Below, piece by piece: positions 9,520 through 17,820 of a DNA stretch of 20,327 bases (position 1 is the stretch's first letter; every line of letters begins with the position of its first letter). The notes under the pieces are model-generated. The model was not told the origin of the DNA. It saw only the letters and a list, made by a program, of their open reading frames with translations, and did not search any database. Origin of the DNA: Smittium culicis (lineage: Eukaryota > Kickxellomycota > Harpellomycetes > Harpellales > Legeriomycetaceae); NCBI GenBank assembly GCA_001970855.1, contig LSSN01003038.1:1-20327 (forward strand), in the 5' to 3' direction. Both the position numbers and the translations under genes were made by a program.

Positions 9520-9714
9520 TGAACCCTTTCCAGTACAGCATAATTTTAAAAATCAATTTTATGATTCGTTTGTGAATTAAAAGCAAATTCATTATTTTCT
9601 ATCATTTTATAATACTATAGTTGCTATCTGAATATCAAATTAAAGTGCTATATTTGAACACAGTTGGTTATATTTGATAGTCATAAAACAGTCTACCGCC
9701 CGTGATAGGGTTTA
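9520..9714 (-). mobile_element. piggyBac-like MITE, copy in reverse orientation, diverged (195 bp)
   Basis: Read on the minus strand it begins TTTA–CCCTATCACGGGCGG and continues GTAGACTGTTTTATG, CAAATATAACCAACTGTGTTCAA, AATTTGCTTTTAA and AAACGAATCATAAAATTG, ending GGAAAGGG with TTCA instead of TTAA. Order and spacing of the blocks are those of the forward copies. Both TTAA flanks carry a substitution and the terminal repeats are imperfect, so it is an old insertion. Confidence 0.85.
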
Positions 9715-10845
9715 TTCACGATTTTTATTAAACAATCATTCTGAGAATCTATTATACGTAATACCAATTCTAACACATAGTTTGATAAAAAAACTTGCTA
9801 TAAAATTATAGATAACAATGTATACCACATCACAAAATAATTTCACAAGTACATTAATGTATGTATACCATTAACCGCCCTTCTAACATTATTAGTCGCT
9901 GTTTTTTAATTCTTCATATCAGATAATCACATTTATTAAATCTTTATAAAGTAAAATATTTATCACACTGCTACTGCCTCCAAATCATTAGATATTGCTT
10001 CAGCACCACGAGTAAAAACCTATGAAATTTACAATCTCAGCCAATATCTACTTTTAATTACCCACAGAAAAAATTTATGTGCTACTACAAGAATTTCCTC
10101 TTTTTCATATATAATATGCCCGAAATGAAAAATACAAAAATATTCTAAATCCACCTTTTTTGTAATCAATGCCAAAATCATTATAAATTATCTAAAGAGA
10201 TAGTACTCATAAGCAAAACTTTATTAGTCTAATAAAAAACCAGCTTTACCATAAAAAAATTCGCTAAACGATCAATTTTACTGTTTTCGTTTAATTTACT
10301 TTTTTTTACACCGAAATTTCAAAGTAGTTCATCGGTTCTAAAAAAAAAAAACAATAAATTATAATAAAATACAAGATTTATCGCGAGTGAAAAAAAAAAA
10401 AAGAGTAATCTTGCTTTAAAGGTTTCTGTTTTTTTTATAGTTTTATTTATGGCCAAAATATGAAACTAAAATACTAAAAACCCTCCAATGAATTTTTTAA
10501 TATGGATAAAATAAAACATCTTCATTATGGGCCAGATTCTCCTGTGAAAAAAAGAACTAAAATCTAATTATACATTAACTATTACATGTTTTATTTTACA
10601 GCTATTGAATCACATACTTTATTTTTATACTCTATAAAAAAGGAAATTAAAAACTGAAACATTGCAATCAAATCAGCCTATAAATAACAAAGCATTCATA
10701 TTTTTTTCAAAATTCTTATTGTTTAATATTTATACTAACAAAAATTATGTAAAATAATTTTTATTAAATAATAAAAGTAGAAAAATAATATATATATTTT
10801 GATCAAAGATTTTAGGTTATATCTATAGAAAAACAAATATTAAAA
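9715..10845. other. AT-rich spacer and upstream region of the phosphatase gene
   Basis: This stretch is A/T-rich with homopolymer runs and no supported gene. TGTATACCA/ATGTATACCA direct repeats occur near 9818 and 9870. The promoter of the phosphatase gene must lie at its right end, where the alternating run TAATATATATATTTTG (about 10787–10801) is a weak TATA-like candidate 45–60 bp before the ATG. Confidence 0.45.
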
Positions 10846-12288
10846 ATGAAATTGAAAAAATCATTAAATTTAATTAATATATTCAAAAAGCTTAGAAATT
10901 ACTTTTATTTCTTTGCATTAGTATCTTTATCTGCAAAGATTTTTTATAGTAACTATTCATCAAACTCATTGAACTTGTATACAAAAAAAATTAGAGTATT
11001 GTATCCTACTAAAGGTATCTTTATACCAGAATCAAAAGAATTTGATTATGACTATTGCCGGTCAAACGTACTGAACCACCACACTTATTCCAATGTTAAA
11101 GATAGTGAGCTTGTATACGTTCAGCTTATTATGAGACATGGTGATAGAGCTCCTTACTTAATCAATAAATCAGACAAGAAATTGTGGAAACTATGCAACA
11201 AAAAAAAATACGAACCAATCGCACGTCCTGTATATATCGTCGACATTTCAAATAAAACCGCAAGCTTCGATTATAAAGTCTCTAAATATTCTCAGTGTTT
11301 ACCAGGAGAACTAACAAGAAAAGGGGCCTTGGCATCGCTAAACCTTGGTAGAAGTTTACGTAAAGTATACGTTGAAAAGTTGAAATTCTTGGATAATGAT
11401 ATTACCGATCAGGGTCAAATCAATGTCAGAACTACATTTGTTGACAGGACACAGGAAACTGCAAGATTTGTGCTTACAGGCCTCTATCCCTTAGCTAATC
11501 AAAAAAAGAACGTAAAAATAACAGAATATCACTATCCAAGTAAAAACGATAGCATGTTCATTAATTACAAAGGCTGTAAAAGAATAAATACTTTGCGAAA
11601 TGAAATGTATTCATCACGTCAATACCAGTCATACTTAAAAAAAAATAAAAAGATAAACAGTAAGATAAATCTAATGATTGATGATTATAGGCCAAACATT
11701 ACTAAATTTAACATGTCCCAGAAATACCAATGCGACTTTCTTGAATCGAGAATATGTCATAAAATCCCATTTCCGTGCAACAAGCTCGGTAAATGCGCAA
11801 ATAAGAGTGATGCAAAAGTAGAATTAGACGGTATTCATTTCGAGACTCGATTTTCTTTCAGAGACAATAAAAATTCTCTAGAATACGTAAAACTCACTGC
11901 AAGTCCGCTATTTGATCAGCTGATGAAAGAGCTAGAATTCGAGATTTTAAAGAGGAAGAGAAATGATAAGCCTATACCTAGAACTCGCCTCAGTATTTAC
12001 TCTGGCCACGAAAGTACAATAAATAAAATCTTGGGTGGGTTTAAAGCCGACGACTTCAATATTCTATTCCCACCATATAATGCAAATGTCATAATCGAAC
12101 TATGGAAATCAAAAATTTCTGACAATTACAAAATAAGGATATTCAACAACGGACGTATCCTGAAAGTTTTGCCAATTGAAGGCTATAAAAAACCATGGTG
12201 CGATTTAAGCGAATGTGATTACAAAGTTTACTCAAAATATATATACTCACTCATCCCTAAAAATTATACTGCCGAATGTCTGGTGTAA
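10846..12288 (+). CDS. Membrane-anchored histidine acid phosphatase-like protein (branch 2)
   Basis: This is predicted to hydrolyse a phosphate monoester outside the cytosol through a phosphohistidine intermediate; the substrate is unknown. The 480-residue, single-exon product has a basic N-terminal tail, a hydrophobic segment at about residues 18–34 (likely signal anchor) and a lumenal or extracellular catalytic region. Catalytic landmarks are LIMRHGDRAP (94–103, with the nucleophile H98), GELTRKG (154–160), LGRSLRKVYVEKLKFL (167–182), RTTFVDRTQETA (195–206, second arginine region) and SGHES (386–390). The proton-donor position is usually HD and is Glu here (HE), which suggests altered but possible activity, since some branch-2 members use Glu. 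Spacing and the VYVEKLKFL and LTGLYP runs resemble the PXYLP1/ACPL2-like subgroup. Several N-glycosylation sequons (NKS, NKT, NIT, NYT) and about a dozen cysteines fit a secreted fold. Lysine and asparagine content is high, following the local AT bias. The start is the first ATG, just before the anchor. Confidence 0.88.
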   Translation: MKLKKSLNLINIFKKLRNYFYFFALVSLSAKIFYSNYSSNSLNLYTKKIRVLYPTKGIFIPESKEFDYDYCRSNVLNHHTYSNVKDSELVYVQLIMRHGDRAPYLINKSDKKLWKLCNKKKYEPIARPVYIVDISNKTASFDYKVSKYSQCLPGELTRKGALASLNLGRSLRKVYVEKLKFLDNDITDQGQINVRTTFVDRTQETARFVLTGLYPLANQKKNVKITEYHYPSKNDSMFINYKGCKRINTLRNEMYSSRQYQSYLKKNKKINSKINLMIDDYRPNITKFNMSQKYQCDFLESRICHKIPFPCNKLGKCANKSDAKVELDGIHFETRFSFRDNKNSLEYVKLTASPLFDQLMKELEFEILKRKRNDKPIPRTRLSIYSGHESTINKILGGFKADDFNILFPPYNANVIIELWKSKISDNYKIRIFNNGRILKVLPIEGYKKPWCDLSECDYKVYSKYIYSLIPKNYTAECLV

Positions 12289-12358
12289 TTTGTTTCACGT
12301 CTCTATTGATCCTGAAATGATTATTTTCCAAAAAACTGCTTTATTTATCAATATTTTT

Positions 12359-12364
12359 AAATAA
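12359..12364 (+). terminator. Candidate polyadenylation signal of the phosphatase gene
   Basis: AATAAA occurs 71 bp after the TAA stop. In sequence this AT-rich the hexamer is common, so this is position-based support only. Confidence 0.35.
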
Positions 12365-12443
12365 AAATGATATCAGATCAGTTGCTTTCTATAAAATCAA
12401 ATTTATTAAATTTATTAAATTCCAAATAGGACCATTAATTTTT

Positions 12444-12640
12444 TTAACCCTTTCCATGACAATAGACTGTTTTTGGTCTACCAAATATAGCTAACTTCAT
12501 TCGATAAAAATAAGTAAGTTCCAAAGTACATATAATTATAGTTTTATTGTTGAATTTCAGCAATTCACAGCCCAGCATATAAATCATAAACGGATCAAGA
12601 AATTCTTTTATTTTAAGAAATTTTAGCGGGAAAGGGTTAA
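12444..12640 (+). mobile_element. piggyBac-like MITE, 197-bp copy 3' of the phosphatase gene
   Basis: TTAA occurs at 12444–12447 and 12637–12640. The ends are CCCTTTCC and GCGGGAAAGGG. The left internal block ATAGACTGTTTTTGGTCTACCAAATATAGC and the right block ATAAATCATAAACGGATCA match the family, while the middle is strongly diverged and the palindrome is lost. Perfect ends with a diverged middle may mean a subfamily rather than simple age. It starts 156 bp after the phosphatase stop. The open frame on its minus strand is not a gene. Confidence 0.87.
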
Positions 12641-13600
12641 ATAAAATTAATTTAATACACTCAAATTTTAATAATTGACTTTTTTTAATCATTTATTTTT
12701 ATCCAATTTATGTATTTTGGTAAACAATTTACATTTATTTTTTTCCTAGTTATAGTCAAATTTAACTAATGATTTGAGGGATTCTGTATGAAGAGAGCAC
12801 TTTGTTGCACTTCAACTTTATTGGATTATGCAATATATTATGGAAATATTATTGGTGGTTTTTAAAGAATCTCTCATTTAATATGAAGGTATTTTAGTCA
12901 TAACAAGAATAAATTTTTATCGATTTTTTTCAAATTTTTTATTTCAAGTTAAACGCTAAATTGTAATTATAGTATATTAAAATAACAATTTAAGTAAAAA
13001 ATTAAATTTCATATTCAGTAAAACGAGGTTATATTTTGAAGAAATTTTACGTTATAAGAAAAAGTGGTCCGTAATGCAAAAAATAAAAATAAACCAATAA
13101 TAAATTAAATTTCAAATCTAAAGTCTTGCAAAAGAATATTGCAATATATACATTGATATTTTCGTTTTTTTTATACATAATTTTAATATATATGTACATT
13201 ACTATATATATTAAAATGTTCATGTATATTTGTTTAACTTTGTATATTTTTTAGGAGTCTTATATAGCAACATATACCACACCTCCTCGCGTGCCAGTCC
13301 ACCATGTCAATATAGTATATAAGAAAAAAGAGCATATTTTAAAACCAGTATAATTTCATATATTTGAAATTCGCTTTTAATTAGCTTTATAACGATTTCC
13401 AACGTTCAGAAAGATTTGGTTACTAGCAGTATCATTTATGATTTCCAGTAATAAAATACCACACTTTATTTGTTTTATAGTCTATATATATTTTTCCGGA
13501 AAGATAGTATTTTGATGAATTTATGATATTTATAATTGTTGATAGTATAATAGTGGTAATATTTCCAGGGTTTTAATCACATCAATAAATAGTGGTTTAT
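12641..13600. other. AT-rich intergenic spacer
   Basis: There is no supported gene. It contains alternating TA runs near 13180–13215 and a small less AT-rich island at about 13275–13310 (CACCTCCTCGCGTGCCAGTC) with no recognisable identity. Confidence 0.5.
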
Positions 13601-13795
13601 TTAATCCTTTCGCGGGTGGTAGACTGTTTTTGATCAACAAAAGATTAACCAATTATATTCAATAAAAGCAGGTTAGTTCCGAGGTCTTAGGAAGTATTGG
13701 TATATTTTAAATAAGCAGCATATAATAAACTTGCTTAAAATCATGAACGAATCATAAAATTGTTTTTTAAAGGGTGTTGAACGGGAAAGGGTTAA
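13601..13795 (+). mobile_element. piggyBac-like MITE, 195-bp copy
   Basis: TTAA occurs at 13601–13604 and 13792–13795. The left end is TCCTTTCGCGGGTGGTAGAC and the right end GAACGGGAAAGGG. Internal blocks TTCCGAGGTCTTAGGAAGTATTGG and GAACGAATCATAAAATTG match copies 1 and 2. The first base of the left terminal repeat is T instead of C, as in the interrupted copy at 8590. The internal palindrome is damaged. Confidence 0.88.
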
Positions 13796-14377
13796 GTGTA
13801 CCGGGATTGATTTCACTTGGGTAAATAAATGGTATAGAATTACTGAAGCTATATTTAAATGTACCCAATGTTAAAAATCATTACGTGCAAAACGTAAAAG
13901 CTTTTTTTTTTAATTAACAAATTCAGAAAAAAAAAAAACGGCTTCAAAACAAAAATGTATGGTGTTGGTGTTTTTTTTTCTTCCTGATTTTGTTACAAAT
14001 AATAATTTTTTATTACATTGGCCTACACTTTTCGCAATAGTTTGCAATTGCAATCATATTAATTTAGGTACAAGATCTTTAAGAAATAAATTATAGATTT
14101 ATTAGAGTGGTGATAAAATTCTGACAAGTTACTATTCGAGGACCTTGAAACTTTTTTTATTTACTTTTATTTTTTTAGTATATTACCAACCTTTAAAAAA
14201 CTGCGGATTGGAAACATGATCTTAGTTTAGATTAGATATTCGAAACAATGTTACACAGTGCTGTGATTTTAATAAGATACCATTTTTTGAGAATTCTTGT
14301 AACTTTTATAGCTGGTTTAAAATTATAAAATTGCAACATTTGTATCATAATATTTATAATAAAAAAATAGATAAAAT
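13796..14377. other. Spacer and upstream region of the DNA glycosylase gene
   Basis: There is no supported gene. It carries homopolymer runs (T at about 13904, A at about 13929, T at about 13971). The glycosylase promoter should lie at its right end, but no clear core element stands out. Confidence 0.45.
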
Positions 14378-15671
14378 TTGGAATGTATGAATATTAATTT
14401 ATTTAGACAGATATATCCCTCTAAATCCATTTTTTTAACCTCTTTTAAACAAACTAGCTTACTTTCTCCAAAGTTTCTATCAAAAATATTTTCTCCAAGT
14501 TTATCCAAAAAAGTTTTATTTGCTATGACTGCTGGGAACAGGCGAAGTAAGCGTATTATAGAGCAAACCATTTCTTATGTAGAATCAAAAAATGTATTAT
14601 TAGAGGAACCGGAAGCAACTAAAAAAACAACAAAGAAACCCCGAGAGTAATATATATTTTGAGTTAATCTTTTTTATATTGTCAATAAATCAATTTTATT
14701 AAATTTAATATAATAATAAAATCTTTAATTCACAGATCTACTAAAACTAAAACAGATGAAAACAAAAAGAATTCCATCCCAAAAGCAAAAAAAGCTTCAT
14801 CCATTCCAAAATCCATTATAGCTCCAATAATTGAAAACCAAAAGCTAACTGTAATTGTTGATGGAATAAGTTCTGAAACTATATTTGCAGAAGCCATGAA
14901 ACACTTTACTAAGAACGATTCCAAATTGATTGAACTGATAGGTAAATGCCCAAAACCTAGATTCTTTGTGGAAGGAAAATCAGAAACTTCAGCCTTTGAA
15001 TCGCTCGCAAAGTCAATAATTTCACAGCAAATATCAAGAAGCGCTGCTTTATCAGTATTCACGAAACTTAAAGTTAATTTTGGAGTCCGAATAAAAGGAC
15101 TGGATGATAAAAATTTTAAAACAACCACAGTTTTACAAGATGATTTCGAGGCGAAAAATAAAGATGATTACATCATCTCACCCGATAGTATATTGAAACA
15201 CGATCCCGAGGAATTAAGAACGGCTGGTTTATCATCAAGAAAAGTAGAGTATATGATGTCTCTAGCAAACTACTTTAAGTCTAAAGGTATCAGCGATTCT
15301 ACTTTCAACACTATGTCGAATGATGAAATTTCAGCTGCGCTCATAGAAATCAAAGGGATAGGACAGGTATGGATCAATATAAATAAGTATCTATATTATA
15401 TTATTTTATACTTTCTTAATTATTAACTAATTATAAATATCAAATTTCTTAGTGGACAATAGATATGTTTTTGATATTTTACCTGGCTAGACTAGACGTG
15501 ATGCCTACGCTAGATTTAGAGGTAAAAAAGGCAATGTGCCGCCACTTCAATAAGCCTTTCACTAAAAAAACTCCTACGAGCGAAGAACTAATTGAACTAT
15601 CTCAAATTTGGGCTCCATATCGCAGTATTGCTTGTTGGTACATGTATCAACAAAGAGACTATGCCCCATAA
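14378..15671 (+). CDS. MAG1: DNA-3-methyladenine glycosylase (AlkA/MAG, HhH-GPD), three exons
   Basis: This base-excision repair enzyme removes alkylated bases such as 3-methyladenine. Joining exons 14378–14646, 14736–15366 and 15453–15671 gives 372 codons plus stop. Landmarks are FESLAKSIISQQIS (177–190), LRTAGLSSRKVEYM (250–263), and the helix–hairpin–helix IEIKGIGQ–WTIDMFLIF, which spans the exon 2/3 junction with W301. It is followed by RLDVMPTLDLEV, where D321 matches the catalytic aspartate of the family. The C-terminus has WAPYRSIACWYM. The protein is longer than yeast Mag1 (296) or fission yeast Mag1 (228) because of about 140 extra N-terminal residues. Residues 1–49 have one acidic and seven basic residues plus many S, L and F, typical of a mitochondrial presequence. 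A second in-frame ATG at 14525 (M50) would give a 323-residue form starting near a Lys/Arg-rich, possibly nuclear-targeting tail (residues 83–102). The first ATG is chosen here, but the second may also be used. The next element downstream is the DIRS-like retrotransposon. Confidence 0.93.
14647..14735 (+). other. Glycosylase intron 1 (89 bp)
   Basis: The donor is GTAATA and the acceptor CACAG. Splicing joins KKPRE to STKTKTDENKK in frame (phase 2), turning a stop-terminated frame into the long downstream one. Both sides are low-complexity Lys-rich sequence, so support comes from splice sites and frame, not from homology. Confidence 0.85.
15367..15452 (+). other. Glycosylase intron 2 (86 bp)
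   Basis: The donor is GTATGG and the acceptor CTTAG. It is phase 0, joining IKGIGQ to WTIDMF, a highly conserved family run. TTAACTAAT at 15422–15430 is a strong branch-site candidate about 25 bp before the acceptor. Confidence 0.95.
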
Positions 15672-16362
15672 TACAGCGCAGATTATATTCTAGTTACTTT
15701 CTCGTTTTAATAATATCTAATAGTAGTTTAATATTATATATATAATTTTTTTTTGCATAAAAGTATATTTTTATAATATCACTTTTAAATACTAGCCTTT
15801 TAACTCGAATGAAAGTTAAAATAAATTTTAAATAGTATACCTATTATCGAAAAACTGTATTATAATCGACTCTTATTTTTATTATTTAGATTAGTTCCTT
15901 CAACACAATGATCAACCCCAAAACAAAATTTCGGGAGGTTTTCCCCATTTAGAGCTTCTTTTTAAAAAAATTAAACCAGTTAGAACTATTAATATAAAAT
16001 TTGTTTTTTTATTTTTACATTTAAAAAAAAAGATCACTCTCGTATATCTAAACTTCACATACAGGATTCCAGAATTTTCACACTCTAATTATCTGAAAAA
16101 AATTGCTTCATTTGTAAAATTACAGGTTTTTTGTTAAATGATTTTGATATATTCTCTTTCGGTTTTTGCAAAGCACTTTTTCCAATTAATCTAATAATTA
16201 ATCGATTTTTATAAGATTAATTTAAATTACACGAAAGTGAAGTCATGTTATGCTGTGATCATCTTTTATTGATTAAACGAAAATTTCAAAATAAATAATT
16301 GCAAATTAGTTAAAACTAAATAAATTAAATAAGGTAAATGAATTTTTTTACTCTTTTTTTTT
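15672..16362. other. AT-rich spacer between the glycosylase and the DIRS-like element
   Basis: It holds the 3' end of the glycosylase gene; AATAAA occurs at 15820–15825, about 150 bp after the stop. It is otherwise A/T-rich with homopolymer runs. No gene or recognisable repeat is seen. It ends in a T run directly before the terminal repeat of the retrotransposon. Confidence 0.5.
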
Positions 16363-16407
16363 CAGGTATATAGCCATAAGTATGTGTCCTTGATACATTT
16401 ATCATCT
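16363..16407. repeat. Left inverted terminal repeat of the DIRS-like element
   Basis: This 45-bp stretch is the reverse complement of 20280–20324 at 41 positions. The inner 21 bp (16387–16407) are identical. Pairing stops immediately inside the repeat. Confidence 0.93.
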
Positions 16408-16452
16408 AGAGCACTAGAAATAATAGCGTGTAATTGGCGGGTGGTACTAATA

Positions 16453-16529
16453 TGAAGCCACTTTCGTATAATTTAAATTAAGCTTCTTAAAATCAATTAA
16501 TTATTACATTATACCTCAAGTGGCATCAT
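16453..16529. repeat. Short inverted repeat between recombinase stop and left terminal repeat
   Basis: TGAAGCCACTT (16453–16463) pairs with AAGTGGCATCA (16519–16529) at 10 of 11 positions. It lies in the non-coding tail of the element. The internal complementary region of DIRS elements would be expected here, but this repeat does not match the terminal repeats. Confidence 0.35.
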
Positions 16530-16535
16530 ATTATG

Positions 16536-17512
16536 TTAATCCAGAGGTATTACAGATTCAGTGATGTTTGAATTTTTACATCGAGACAAACGGCAGTAAT
16601 CATCAAACATATAATAGTTTGACCAGAATGCCTGTGCAGCAATATCTGAAGAAAGGACGCCCGCGACAGCTGCCAAAATTGGTCTAAGGTTCAAATTTTT
16701 GGGCGAAGGATATTTGGTGGGCGTAAAATAAGATATATAAGCATATGAACACACCTGGAAGTTGAGTCCAGATTGAAGGATTTAGTAAATACACCGATGT
16801 GCCTTACTAACATAGATAAGGTAGTATCTGGGTGATTTTAATGTTTCCACTTACGCTTTACATCCTTGACGTGTATGATGTATGAACTATATGCTTCCAC
16901 AGTGCATAATACTGGATCAGCGTGAGATTTTATCTCTTATTGCTTCATTTTTGGTTGGTCACTGCGCTTTTCCTTTGGTGCTACCACAAATAGTCTGAGG
17001 ACGTCATTAGAAATTATTGTGATCGATTCGCCAATGCGTCGCTGTCGCTTGGACCTAAGAAGCCACAGATTGATAAATGACAGCAAATTTTTGATTTCAT
17101 GATCTGTGGATGGTCTCCACTTTCTTAGCTGTTACATTAACGGATTTATATTAGACGATGGTCATACAAAAGGTCTGATTGAAGTAGCCTTTAGGGCTGC
17201 AATGAGGTTAGCGAAACAAGATTCTATTGCTATTAGCGAAAAGTCACTGCAGGGATGAATCAGTGTCGACTTTTATGCCTCTAATTTTTACATGGATAAT
17301 TTTTATTCAACATAGGACGTTGCTAGAAAATTGATTATATCCGCGGCGTTAATCGTCCTGATTATTCCTTGGTTAATGCTGCAATACAAGAAGCGTTGTT
17401 GTGTGGGATCATTCTTACGCATTCGCTTATCAGTTCTTCTATTGGATAAAATAATTATAATGACTTTATCTTCAATACCTTGGCCGAGGAGGGCACGCTG
17501 CTGATGTGCCAA
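16536..17512 (-). pseudogene. DIRS tyrosine recombinase remnant
   Basis: In intact relatives this enzyme inserts the circular DNA intermediate. Three blocks can be followed. At 17512–17303 an open stretch contains AHQQRALLGQGIEDKVIII and DPTQQRFL (N-terminal domain). A broken middle at about 17300–16760 contains LLRSKRQRRI (first catalytic arginine region, LRxSD in relatives) and LFVVAPKEKRSDQP. At 16754–16536 an open C-terminal block contains LRPILAAVAGVLSSDIAAQAFWSNYYMFDDYCRLSR (split as LRPILAAV and AFWSNYYMFDDYCRLS), with the candidate second catalytic arginine at about 16685 and the candidate catalytic tyrosine at 16598–16596. Several stops and frame changes separate the blocks, so it cannot make a full enzyme. 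Confidence 0.88.
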
Positions 17513-17820
17513 GCCATGTATACCAAAATTTGTTCTTAGTTAAAGGCGACTTTCAGATTTTGGGGTCTGGAACCACCACTGTTTCCAGTAAGTATATTGG
17601 TTGACATGTTTCCAACTTCATTAGGCCTGGATACCACGTTACTGATTTCCACTGTGGAGTTACTAACATTAGTCTCAACCGTTCTCTGCAAATTTTCTGA
17701 ATTACTTGAAGATGAAGTTCAATGTTTGGTAGCAGTACGCGTTCTTTCATTGAGACCATGGAATCATGAGGGCGTCTATTTCTACGGCTTCCTTTTCGGG
17801 TTACCAGATGTAGTTTTTCT

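Noticed and set aside
12444..12692. Minus-strand 82-codon open frame
   Set aside because: It lies almost wholly within a MITE copy and its upstream end is AT-rich spacer. Composition follows the repeat, and other copies do not keep the frame open.
3025..13795. CCCTTTC/GAAAGGGTTAA motifs considered as interstitial telomere repeats
   Set aside because: They occur once at each end of about 196-bp units in opposite orientation, not as tandem arrays, so they are transposon termini.
14730..15128. 132-codon minus-strand open frame
   Set aside because: It is antisense to glycosylase exon 2, whose sense frame has clear HhH-GPD motifs and fitting splice sites.
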